This document shows positions 35,575-43,561 of a stretch of 64,000 bases of DNA, piece after piece. The first letter of the stretch is position 1. Each line of letters starts with the position of its first letter. The DNA comes from Microbulbifer sp. ALW1. Lineage in GTDB: Bacteria > Pseudomonadota > Gammaproteobacteria > Pseudomonadales > Cellvibrionaceae. The stretch is taken from contig NZ_CP047569.1 of NCBI RefSeq assembly GCF_009903625.1, positions 4,386,501-4,450,500 of the forward strand. Reading direction: 5' to 3'. The translations under genes and the position numbers were made by a program. Under the pieces are notes generated by a model. That model worked only from the letters and a program-made list of their open reading frames with translations. It was not told the origin of the DNA and did not search any database.

Positions 35575-35605
35575 TGTAGCTTCGAACAGAGTCCTGGAAG
35601 CTACA
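35575..35605. other. Hairpin near the end of the EmrB-like gene
   Basis: TGTAGCTTC (35575-35583) and GAAGCTACA (35597-35605) form a 9-bp stem with a 13-base loop, ten bases past the stop of the EmrB-like gene. There is no T run after it on the minus strand, so termination is doubtful. Confidence 0.4.
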
Positions 35606-35614
35606 AAATTTGCG

Positions 35615-37135
35615 TCACCCCTTCCTGTCGGGATTCGATAACAAAAACACCAGCGGCATCGCCGCGATATTGATCCACATCAGCATCTGGAAATCGTTCA
35701 CGTACGCAATCTCCGCCGCCTGTTGGGTAATGGTGCTCATTACTTCCGCCGGTAGTGCGCTGAGCTGGTCAGCGGATGGCAGGTTCATTCCCGGTGGGAT
35801 CTGAACCCGCTCGCCCAGCTGCTGCTGGTTGATCCACAGGTTACGTGTCAGCGCGGCCATCACGATGGACACGCCGATACTGCTGCCGAGGTTACGCGAC
35901 AGGCTGAACAAGGCGGTGGCTTCGCCGCGCAAGCGCGGCTCCAGGGTGGCGTAGGCCAGGGTGGATATGGGGACGAATACCAAGCCCAGTCCCAGGCCCT
36001 GTACAACACCGGTAACGATCAGGTCGTGCTGGCTTACCTGCAGGTTGAAGCCGGTCATTTGCCACAGGGAGAAGGAGATCAACCCCATTCCCAGCAAAAT
36101 TAACCCGCGCGCGTCAAAACGCTGCATCAGTTTACTCACCAGCATCATCGAGATCATGGTGCCGATGCCCCGCGGCATGAGGATCAGGCCGGTGGTGACG
36201 ACCGGGTAGCCTTTCCACTGTTGCAGGAAGGACGGCAGCAGGGCCATGGTGGCGAGCAGGGTAATGCCGACGATGAAAATGAACACGACGCCGGAGGCAT
36301 AGTTCTTGTCGCGGAACAGTCCCGGTGACAGGAAAGGGTTGCTGGTGGTGCGCGAGTGCACGATAAACAGATACAGGCCGAGCGCCGCGGCGATGGCGTA
36401 AAGCTGGATTTCCAGTGCCTCGAACCACTCCACCTGTTCGCCCCGGTCCAGCAGCATTTGCAGTGCGCCTACCGCCAGCGCGAGCATGGCGAAGCCAAAG
36501 GCGTCGAAGCGCAGCTTGCGGGTTTCGGTCTCGGGTACGAAGAAATAGATCCCGAGCATGGACAGGATGCCGAACGGCAGGTTGATGTAGAACACCCAGC
36601 GCCAGGAGTAGTACTCGGTGAGCCAGCCGCCGAGTGTGGGGCCGAGGATCGGGCCGATCATCACACCGACGCCCCAGATTCCCATGGCGGAGGCATGCTT
36701 TTCCTTGGGATAGGTGTCGAGCAAGGTGGCCTGGGACAGCGGCACCAGCGATGCACCGAATACACCTTGAAGTACGCGCCACAGGATCATTTCATTCAGG
36801 CTGCTGGCCTGGCCGCAAAGCATGGAGGTAATGGTGAAACCACCTACCGACCACAGGAACAGCTGGCGGCGACCGAAGCGCTGGGCGAGAAAGCCCACCG
36901 GCGCAGTCATGATGGCGGCGGCGACGATGTAGGAGGTGAGCACCCAGGTAATCTGGTCGCTGCTGGCGCCGAGACTGCCCTGCATATGTGGCAGGGCGAC
37001 GTTGGCGATGGTGGTGTCGAGTACCTGAATGATGGTGGCCAGCATGACGCTGAGGGCCACCATCAGTTCACCACCGCGCGCTTTGGCCTGGGGCCCCGGC
37101 GCAGTCTGGGCGCTGGCTTGTGCCGTTTGACTCAT
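35615..37135 (-). CDS. MFS efflux permease, DHA2 family, EmrB-like
   Basis: A 506-residue permease with 14 hydrophobic helices, the DHA2 layout. Motif-like segments include DTTIANVALPHMQGSLG, the antiporter stretch WRVLQGVFGASLVPLSQATL and GWLTEYYSWRWVFYINLPFG. EmrB-type pumps expel hydrophobic toxins with EmrA and an outer-membrane channel by proton exchange. It follows the EmrA-like gene by about 70 bases; no TolC gene is next to it. The substrate is unknown. Confidence 0.9.
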   Translation of the reverse strand: MSQTAQASAQTAPGPQAKARGGELMVALSVMLATIIQVLDTTIANVALPHMQGSLGASSDQITWVLTSYIVAAAIMTAPVGFLAQRFGRRQLFLWSVGGFTITSMLCGQASSLNEMILWRVLQGVFGASLVPLSQATLLDTYPKEKHASAMGIWGVGVMIGPILGPTLGGWLTEYYSWRWVFYINLPFGILSMLGIYFFVPETETRKLRFDAFGFAMLALAVGALQMLLDRGEQVEWFEALEIQLYAIAAALGLYLFIVHSRTTSNPFLSPGLFRDKNYASGVVFIFIVGITLLATMALLPSFLQQWKGYPVVTTGLILMPRGIGTMISMMLVSKLMQRFDARGLILLGMGLISFSLWQMTGFNLQVSQHDLIVTGVVQGLGLGLVFVPISTLAYATLEPRLRGEATALFSLSRNLGSSIGVSIVMAALTRNLWINQQQLGERVQIPPGMNLPSADQLSALPAEVMSTITQQAAEIAYVNDFQMLMWINIAAMPLVFLLSNPDRKG

Positions 37136-37204
37136 ACCCGTTTCATACCCGTTGTCTCATACCCACTGACTTACACCAATCGACTCGCGGTCAGGCGCGA
37201 CCGC

Positions 37205-38287
37205 TTAAAGTACGACACGGCTGTCATCGCCATTGGCGGCGCGGGCAGAAACCAGCTTTTTGTCTTCCGCAGTATCGATCACCACTTCCGCACTCATGCC
37301 CGCACGCAGCACCGGGACCGGGCTGTCAGAAACATGGTCCACCGGCAGCAGGCGCAGGCGCACCGGTACCCGCTGTACCACTTTCACCCAGTTGCCACTG
37401 GCATTCTGCGCTGGGATCAGCGCGAACTCACTGCCGGCAGCGCCACTCAGGCTTTCCACCAGCGCCTGGAATTTGACGCCGGGGTAGGCATCCACGGTGA
37501 TTTCCGCCTGTTGCCCCGCGTGTACATGTTCCAGCTGGGTTTCCTTCAGGTTGGCTTCTATCCACATGTCATCGGTGCTGAGCAGTGTCACCACAGACAT
37601 ACCGGTCACGGCCAGTTCACCCACCTGTGGCGTCTGGTTGGCGATGACGCCAGACACCGGCGCCACGATGCGGGTGCGGGAGAGCTGATAACGGGCTTTT
37701 TCCAGCTGTGCCTGGGCCACCATCACATCGGCCTGCTGCTCCAGCGGCACCTGGGAATTCCCCCCCAGCTCTGCACGCAGGCTCGCAAGCTTTTCCGAAC
37801 TGATGGCAATTTTCGCGCGGGCCTGATCCAGCTTCTGGCGAGACTCGTCCAACTGAGATTCCGACAGCGCGACCTTGCCGAGCTTTTCATTGCGGTCCAG
37901 CTGGCGGCGGTAGAATTCCGCATCGGTCTGGGCCTGCTGCAACTCCGCCTCTGCCTCGGCGTAATCCGCCTGGCGGGCGTGTACCTGGTTTTTCATCTGC
38001 GCGAGATGGGCCTCGGCTTCCGCCACGGCCAGACGGAAGGTGGTGTCGTCCAACTGCACCAGCAGATCGCCCTTGTTCACGTGCTGGTTGGCCTTGATGG
38101 GCACCTCGGCGACGATGCCGCTGACTTCCAGCGCGAGGGACAGCTTGTCGGCTTTCACGTAGGCATTGTCGGTGTGTACGCTGTTGCCACCACCCCAGAT
38201 GCACCAGGCGGCGATAGCGCCGGCGATAGCGATACCAAAGCCAAACGCCAGTGGGCGGGATTTCATTTTATTCACGACCTCAGTCAC
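37205..38287 (-). CDS. HlyD/EmrA-like membrane fusion protein
   Basis: A 360-residue periplasmic adaptor with one N-terminal membrane helix (FGFGIAIAGAIAAWCIWGG), a lipoyl domain split by a long coiled coil (about residues 80-185) and a barrel domain. The sequence VHTDNAYVKADKLSLALEVS is characteristic of EmrA. The GTG at 38285-38287 overlaps the marR stop by four bases and has AGGAGA seven bases upstream. It bridges the pump to an outer-membrane channel. Confidence 0.9.
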   Translation of the reverse strand: MTEVVNKMKSRPLAFGFGIAIAGAIAAWCIWGGGNSVHTDNAYVKADKLSLALEVSGIVAEVPIKANQHVNKGDLLVQLDDTTFRLAVAEAEAHLAQMKNQVHARQADYAEAEAELQQAQTDAEFYRRQLDRNEKLGKVALSESQLDESRQKLDQARAKIAISSEKLASLRAELGGNSQVPLEQQADVMVAQAQLEKARYQLSRTRIVAPVSGVIANQTPQVGELAVTGMSVVTLLSTDDMWIEANLKETQLEHVHAGQQAEITVDAYPGVKFQALVESLSGAAGSEFALIPAQNASGNWVKVVQRVPVRLRLLPVDHVSDSPVPVLRAGMSAEVVIDTAEDKKLVSARAANGDDSRVVL

Positions 38288-38730
38288 TCGACCGTCTCCT
38301 CTCGGCTCAGGTTTTCACGCACCCGGCTCAGTAAATGCATCAATTGCCGCTGCTCATCCGCGCTGATACCTGCCAGTGCCTGGGCACGGGTATGTCCAGC
38401 GAGGCCCTGGAGAGTTTCCAGCACTGGGGCCGCGGCATCGGTAAGAAAAATACGGAAGCAACGCCGGTCCTGGGGATCGGGCCGGCGTTCCACCAGCCCC
38501 TCAGATTCCAGCAGGTCTATCTGGCGGGTCAGGGTAATCGGGGCTACGTCCATGCGCTCGGCCAACGCCGCCTGCTTCAGCCCCTGGTCTTTATTCAGGA
38601 TCCAAAGGACCTGCCAGCGGGAACGGGTCAGCCCATGACTTTTGGCGCGGCGGTCAAAATTGCGTTTTAACAGGCGCGCGGCAGTATGTAACTCGAAGCC
38701 CAATTGGGCTGCGGTATCGGTTTTATTCAC
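38284..38730 (-). CDS. MarR family transcriptional regulator
   Basis: A 148-residue winged-helix repressor with the MarR core LTRSRWQVLWILNKDQGLKQ, recognition helix region MDVAPITLTRQIDLLESEGL and wing RRPDPQDRRCFRIFLT. The GTG at 38728-38730 is preferred over the open extension to 38826, because the likely promoter and operator lie at 38767-38794. There is no strong ribosome-binding site. It is the first gene of the marR-emrA-emrB operon and probably represses it. Confidence 0.88.
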   Translation of the reverse strand: MNKTDTAAQLGFELHTAARLLKRNFDRRAKSHGLTRSRWQVLWILNKDQGLKQAALAERMDVAPITLTRQIDLLESEGLVERRPDPQDRRCFRIFLTDAAAPVLETLQGLAGHTRAQALAGISADEQRQLMHLLSRVRENLSREETVE

Positions 38731-38766
38731 GGATTTTTTACATTCCGGGCATTTTTGAGGGTGCTT

Positions 38767-38794
38767 ATTGTAAGCATGCTTACGAATTTGGCAA
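38767..38794 (-). promoter_or_regulatory. Promoter with embedded MarR operator
   Basis: On the minus strand TTGCCA (38789-38794) and TACAAT (38767-38772) are 16 bases apart, each one mismatch from the sigma-70 consensus. A perfect 14-base palindrome, GTAAGCATGCTTAC at 38770-38783, fills most of the spacer and runs into the -10 box. A MarR dimer bound here would block polymerase. The promoter is about 37 bases before the marR start. Confidence 0.75.
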
Positions 38795-39047
38795 GTTAGC
38801 CCCGAGTGACAAGCATCCGTAAACATCCGGTGACCGGGAATTCAGCTCCGAGGCAATGCCAATGTCAGAGCCAGTGTCAGAGATAGGAATGGACGAATGA
38901 AGGAAAGCTGAAGAGAGAATGACAAGCGAATGAATGGAATCGGAGCAAAGGAGGTAAAAGCCACAACCGGCAACTGTTCAGGAGTGGAGATGACAACAGC
39001 GACCCGGCGCAGACATACGGCGCCGGACCGCTGATCGAGCAGAGACC

Positions 39048-40439
39048 CTAAAGTGATTGTGCGCTGATTTCCCCGACCGTCATTTCAGGTTCAGCCGTTT
39101 CGCCCAGCTCACGCTCGCGCCCCGGCAACACCAGGTTCAGCACTATCGCCGTAATCGCCGCGGGAATCAGCCCCGATTCAATAATCGCCTGCAGGTTTTC
39201 CGACAGATTGATGTACAGCCCCTCGTTCGCCGGCAGGCCGATGGCCACCGCCAGTGACAACCCGATCACCATCATATTGCGCTTGTTGAATTCAACCTGG
39301 CTCAGCATCTGGATACCGGCACTGCCAATCATCGCGAACATGATGATCACGGCCCCGCCCAGCACACCGCTGGGGATGCTGGTGATCAGCGCGCCCAGTT
39401 TCGGCACCAGTCCGGCAATCGCGAGAAAGCCACCACCAATGGCAACCACATAGCGGCTGACGACACCGGTGAGCGCCACCATGCCCACGTTCTGGCTGAA
39501 ACTGATCTGTGGATAACTGTTGAAGATCCCGGCAAACACCGTGGTGAGCCCGTCGGCCATGACGCCGCCAGACAGCTCGCGCTGGGTCGGAGCCCGGTTC
39601 AGGCCGCCGGCGGTGGTACCGACGATATCGCCTATAGATTCCGCACATGTAACCAGCGACAGCAGCACCACCGGCACGATCGCCGCCATATGAAATTCAA
39701 TCCCGATGGCAAACGGCCGCGGCAGTGAAATCCAGCTCGCCTCGGCAACCTTGTCAAAATTGACAATGCCAAATCCAATGGCCGTCACAAATCCCACCAG
39801 CAGTCCCAGTAGTGGCGCGGCTTCTGACCAGATGCCGCGGCCAAACTGGTGCAGCCCCACGGTTACGAAAAACACCAGCGCCGCCAGGGAAATATGCTGC
39901 AGCGATCCAAAATCCTCGGCGCCGTAACCGCCACCGATATACGCAAAGCCTACCGGCATCAGCAGAATACCCAGCATGATGACAAAGGTGCCGGTCACGA
40001 TGGGCGGAAACAGGGTCCGCAGCCAGGGCAAGAAGAACCCCACCAGGGCCATGGCGATACCGCCACAGAGACCGGCACCCAGTGCCGCGGGCACCCCCAT
40101 CCCCACGGCGATGGGAATCAGCACCGGTACAAAGCCAAAACTGGTGCCCATAACAATGGGCAAGCGCGCACCGATGCGGCCAATTCCCAGCGACTGGATC
40201 AGGGTTGCGACGCCGGCGACAAACATCGCCGCCTGTACCATAAAGGCGGTGTCTTCCGCGGATAAGCCGGCAGCACCGGCAATCACAATCGGTACCGTGA
40301 CATTGGCCACGAACATGGCCAGAACATGCTGGATACCGAGGGGCACCGCTCGCGTCAGCGGCGGCATGTAGTTCACATCACGATTTTCGGGCGCAACTGT
40401 CCCGTTGGCCACTTGCGGGCCTGTAGAGATGCTAGACAT
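39048..40439 (-). CDS. NCS2 family purine/xanthine permease
   Basis: A 463-residue transporter with about 14 hydrophobic segments. NCS2 features are the QHVLAMFVANVTVPIVI start, the substrate-site segment CAESIGDIVGTTAG and SFSQNVGMVALTGVVSRYVV. The latter resembles the xanthine/urate branch rather than uracil permeases. It is 67 bases downstream of the amidohydrolase gene on the same strand, so purine uptake and deamination are probably linked. Exact substrate is inferred. Confidence 0.9.
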   Translation of the reverse strand: MSSISTGPQVANGTVAPENRDVNYMPPLTRAVPLGIQHVLAMFVANVTVPIVIAGAAGLSAEDTAFMVQAAMFVAGVATLIQSLGIGRIGARLPIVMGTSFGFVPVLIPIAVGMGVPAALGAGLCGGIAMALVGFFLPWLRTLFPPIVTGTFVIMLGILLMPVGFAYIGGGYGAEDFGSLQHISLAALVFFVTVGLHQFGRGIWSEAAPLLGLLVGFVTAIGFGIVNFDKVAEASWISLPRPFAIGIEFHMAAIVPVVLLSLVTCAESIGDIVGTTAGGLNRAPTQRELSGGVMADGLTTVFAGIFNSYPQISFSQNVGMVALTGVVSRYVVAIGGGFLAIAGLVPKLGALITSIPSGVLGGAVIIMFAMIGSAGIQMLSQVEFNKRNMMVIGLSLAVAIGLPANEGLYINLSENLQAIIESGLIPAAITAIVLNLVLPGRERELGETAEPEMTVGEISAQSL

Positions 40440-40466
40440 TGGAATTTCTCCTGATTTTTATCGTTA

Positions 40467-40495
40467 TTCAGGTAGTTGTTCAGGTCGTTGTTCAG
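40467..40495. repeat. Short 12-bp direct repeat before the NCS2 gene
   Basis: Two complete units, TTCAGGTAGTTG and TTCAGGTCGTTG, plus a partial third TTCAG lie between the amidohydrolase stop and the permease start. This is most likely slippage. No regulatory meaning can be claimed. Confidence 0.5.
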
Positions 40496-40506
40496 TTTTT
40501 TCGGAT

Positions 40507-41862
40507 TCAGAGTGCACGACGCAAGCGCTGCGCGGCCTGGCCGTGTCGCGCCATCAGCGCCTCCAGGTCCAGGTCGACCGGTAGGCCTTCGAGGATCCGC
40601 CAGCGCCCCGCAACCATCACCCGGTCTGCGCGGCTGGCGCCGCAGAGCAGCAGCGCGGCCAGCGGATTTTCCGCACCGGAAAAACGCAGCTCATCGAGAC
40701 GGAACAGCGCCAGGTCTGCCTGGCTGCCCGGCTCCAGGGTGCCGATATCCGAGCGCCCGAGGCAGCGTGCAGAACCTTCGGTAGCCCAGCGGATCACCGC
40801 CTGATGGGTTACCTCCGCGGGGCTGTAACGCAGGCGACCAAGCAACAGGGCCTGGCGCATTTCCTGTAACAGGTTCGAGTGATCCGCCGACGCGGAGCCA
40901 TCCACCGCCAGACCCACCGGCGCACCCGCCGCCTCCAGTTCCAGAGTCCGGCACAGTCCGGAGCCCAGTACCATGTTGGAAGAAGGACAGTGGGCGATAC
41001 CGGTGCCGGCGCTGCCCAGGCGCTGGATTTCAGCGTCGTCAAAGTGGATGCCGTGCGCCAGCCAGGTACGGCCCGACAGCCAGCCACAGTCCTCCAGGTA
41101 ATCCAGTGGACGCATGCCAAACAGGCGCTGGCAGAATTCGGTTTCATCACCGGTCTCGGCAAGGTGGGTGTGCAACCGCACATCGCTGCTCTCAGCCAGG
41201 CGCGCACTTTCCCGCATCAATTCACGACTTACGGAAAACGGCGAGCAGGGAGCCAGTGCCACCGTAATCTCCGCGCCTTCGCCGCGCTGGTGGTAACGAT
41301 CGATCAGGCGCTGGCTGTCATCGAGAATCGTCTGTTCGTCCTGGACCACGGCCTGGGGTGGCAGGCCGCCGTCCTCTTTGCCAAGGCTCATGGAGCCGCG
41401 AGTCAGCGCCGCGCGCACCCCGAGTTTGCGCGCCGCCTCCACCTGGCAATCAATGGCGTTCGCCAGGGCTCCGGAAAATATGTAGTGGTGATCTGCCGCG
41501 GTGGTACAGCCCGACATCAGCAGCTCTGCCATTGCCAGCTCGCTGGCGACACTGAGTTGCTCTTCATCGAGATTGGCCCAGACGTCATAAAGCGTCACCA
41601 GCCAGGGGAAAAGTTCTTTGTTGAGCGCCGGGGAATAGGCGCGGGTGAGAGTCTGGTAGAAATGGTGGTGGGTATTGATCAGGCCCGGTAGTAGTACGTG
41701 TTGCGAGGCATCGAACACCTCGTCTGGCGGCACACTGGGCCGGCCACCGGCAGGCACCTTTTCCACAATCCGGTTGCCGTCGATAACGACGCCGCCGCCG
41801 GCGTCATCATCACTACAGGCCAATGGATTGCGAATCCACAAAGTGGCAGTTTCTCGCTTCAC
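40507..41862 (-). CDS. Amidohydrolase, probable 8-oxoguanine deaminase
   Basis: A 451-residue metal-dependent deaminase of the chlorohydrolase branch. Metal ligands are visible as HTHHHFYQTLTRA near residue 60, LHTHLAET, LAHGIHF and the aspartate in VDGSASADHSNL. The loop RGSMSLGKEDGGLPP is typical of the 8-oxoguanine deaminase / hydroxyatrazine hydrolase subgroup. The GTG at 41860-41862, with GGAGAG before it, is preferred to the longer frame to 41904. Its purine permease partner supports a purine substrate. A guanine or isoguanine deaminase cannot be excluded. Confidence 0.83.
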   Translation of the reverse strand: MKRETATLWIRNPLACSDDDAGGGVVIDGNRIVEKVPAGGRPSVPPDEVFDASQHVLLPGLINTHHHFYQTLTRAYSPALNKELFPWLVTLYDVWANLDEEQLSVASELAMAELLMSGCTTAADHHYIFSGALANAIDCQVEAARKLGVRAALTRGSMSLGKEDGGLPPQAVVQDEQTILDDSQRLIDRYHQRGEGAEITVALAPCSPFSVSRELMRESARLAESSDVRLHTHLAETGDETEFCQRLFGMRPLDYLEDCGWLSGRTWLAHGIHFDDAEIQRLGSAGTGIAHCPSSNMVLGSGLCRTLELEAAGAPVGLAVDGSASADHSNLLQEMRQALLLGRLRYSPAEVTHQAVIRWATEGSARCLGRSDIGTLEPGSQADLALFRLDELRFSGAENPLAALLLCGASRADRVMVAGRWRILEGLPVDLDLEALMARHGQAAQRLRRAL

Positions 41863-41935
41863 AGGTCTCTCCTTCCTCGCCTTTCTCGCATCGCAGGCGC
41901 ACACCGGAACCCCGGTATGCAGTTGTTTATTTTTT

Positions 41936-41952
41936 TGTATACATTAATGTAT
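41936..41952. promoter_or_regulatory. Palindromic candidate operator upstream of the purine genes
   Basis: ATACATTAATGTAT (41939-41952) is a perfect 14-base palindrome and overlaps the shorter palindrome TGTATACA (41936-41943). It is AT-rich within GC-rich surroundings and lies 75-90 bases upstream of the amidohydrolase start, where an operator would sit. The regulator is unknown. The remainder of 41863-42103 shows no gene. Confidence 0.4.
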
Positions 41953-42103
41953 TCAAAATTGCCCCACTTGGGTGCGGATGTCAACCGCAAAAATATCGGG
42001 GAGAGACGTGGTAGGCGCGAAGAGGCAAAAGTTCCGCCAGGCTGCGGGGATTCGGCCGGCGCCGACGGGGATGAAACAGGCGAAGGTGTGGATAACACAG
42101 GAT

Positions 42104-42127
42104 AAAAAAAGGCCGGCAAAGCCGGCC
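42104..42127 (-). terminator. Intrinsic terminator of the DUF1302-DUF1329 unit
   Basis: On the minus strand GGCCGGC, loop TTT, GCCGGCC is followed immediately by seven T (42104-42110). It is a textbook terminator about 40 bases after the DUF1329 stop. Confidence 0.92.
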
Positions 42128-42165
42128 CAAGAGAAATTGCGAGGACACCGCAATAGAGAGATTGT

Positions 42166-43545
42166 TTAGCGGCCGATTCTGCGCAGTGCGGCGGAAGAGA
42201 AGTCCCGGCGGTTAACCTTGTTGCCCCACTCCATGAACTTCGGTTCCTCGTTCGCCAGACCGGTCACCAGGTAGCGGCCGGAATCCAGGTCGTGAAATAC
42301 CTCGGCGGACATCCAGGGGGTACCCACGTCGTAGAACATCACGTTGTGGCCCTCACCCAGGCGCCACAAATTGCCGCGGCCATCGTAGTGGTCCACGACC
42401 GACACGCCCCAGGTATCTTCGTCCAGGAACATGGTGCGCTTGGCGTAGATATGGCGCTCGCCGTCTTTCAGGGTTGCCTCCACTTCCCACACCCGGTGCA
42501 GCTCATAGCGCAGGTGCTCCGGGTTTAGGTGGCCGGCCTGCACGATGTCGTCATACTTCAGTGCCGTATCCATCAGCTTGTAGTCGTTGTACGGGATGTA
42601 CATTTCACGCTTGCCGATCAGTTTCCACTCGTACTTGTCCGGGGCACCGTTGTACATGTCCAGGTTGTCGGCAGTGCGCAGGCCGTCGGTGCCTTCGGCA
42701 GGACCGTCATAAGCCACGTTCGGCGCGCGGCGCACACGGCGCTGGCCGGCGTTGTAGACCCAGGCGCGACGGGCTTCTTTCACCTGGTCCACGGTTTCGT
42801 GTACCAGCAGCGCGGTACCTGTAAGACGCGCCGGTGCGGTGATCTGCTGCAGGTAGTAGAACAACACATTGTCGTCGCCCTTGTCGTCGCGGCCACCGTC
42901 GAGGAATTCAGGCCACACCAGCTGGTCGGTGAACTTCACCGGTACAAAGGAACCGTCCGCCTGCACCGGAATTGCGGTGGTGTTGCGAATAGCGGAACCG
43001 CCGCGGTAACGAGTAATGTGGTTCCACACCACTTCCAGTGCGCTCTGCGGCATCGGGAAGGGAATCACGGTGTCGAAGTTGGTCACGCCGTTGCCGCCGG
43101 AGACCAGCTCTGCATTGACGGCGTTTTTCTTCACCACGTCGTAGAGGGACTCAGGGTAGGCCGCGGTGCGACGGGTCTGGTATACCGGCATGCGGTATTC
43201 CGGGTACTTCTTGAACATGGCCAGCTGGCCCGGGCTCAGTTTGTCTTTGTACTGATCCAGGTTGGCGTTGGTGATCTCGAACAGCGGCTTGTCTTCCGGA
43301 AATGGATTTACCGGACGACCGGGGTCGCCGTTGGCTTTGGCCACTTCACCACCGCTGATCAGGCCGCCGTTCCAGGCGGGAATACTGCCTTCCGCATTGC
43401 CCGCTTTTACCGCACCCAGTGGCGTCAGGGAATCACCCAGCTTGGCTGCATCCTGTTCGGAAACCTTGGCAACTGCGCTTCCCGCTACCAGCGACATCAG
43501 CAGCATCGCTGCCACAGTCATTTTTTTATGCATGGTCTTTTTCAT
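42166..43545 (-). CDS. DUF1329 family periplasmic protein
   Basis: A 459-residue precursor with a signal peptide (MTVAAMLLMSLVAGSAVAKV region). DUF1329 hallmarks include LTPLGAVKAGNAEGSIPAWN, the YRMPVYQTRRTAAYPESLYD stretch and the C-terminal DLDSGRYLVTGLANEEPK. Structures of the family resemble LolB-like lipid-binding half-barrels, so carriage of a hydrophobic ligand in the periplasm is a fair inference. It is 16 bases after the DUF1302 gene, a pairing kept in many proteobacteria. Confidence 0.9.
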   Translation of the reverse strand: MKKTMHKKMTVAAMLLMSLVAGSAVAKVSEQDAAKLGDSLTPLGAVKAGNAEGSIPAWNGGLISGGEVAKANGDPGRPVNPFPEDKPLFEITNANLDQYKDKLSPGQLAMFKKYPEYRMPVYQTRRTAAYPESLYDVVKKNAVNAELVSGGNGVTNFDTVIPFPMPQSALEVVWNHITRYRGGSAIRNTTAIPVQADGSFVPVKFTDQLVWPEFLDGGRDDKGDDNVLFYYLQQITAPARLTGTALLVHETVDQVKEARRAWVYNAGQRRVRRAPNVAYDGPAEGTDGLRTADNLDMYNGAPDKYEWKLIGKREMYIPYNDYKLMDTALKYDDIVQAGHLNPEHLRYELHRVWEVEATLKDGERHIYAKRTMFLDEDTWGVSVVDHYDGRGNLWRLGEGHNVMFYDVGTPWMSAEVFHDLDSGRYLVTGLANEEPKFMEWGNKVNRRDFSSAALRRIGR

Positions 43546-43561
43546 GTCTGCTACCTCTTAC

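Noticed and set aside
36356..38638. 760-codon plus frame across the efflux operon
   Set aside because: It spans three recognisable minus-strand genes and is only an open shadow.
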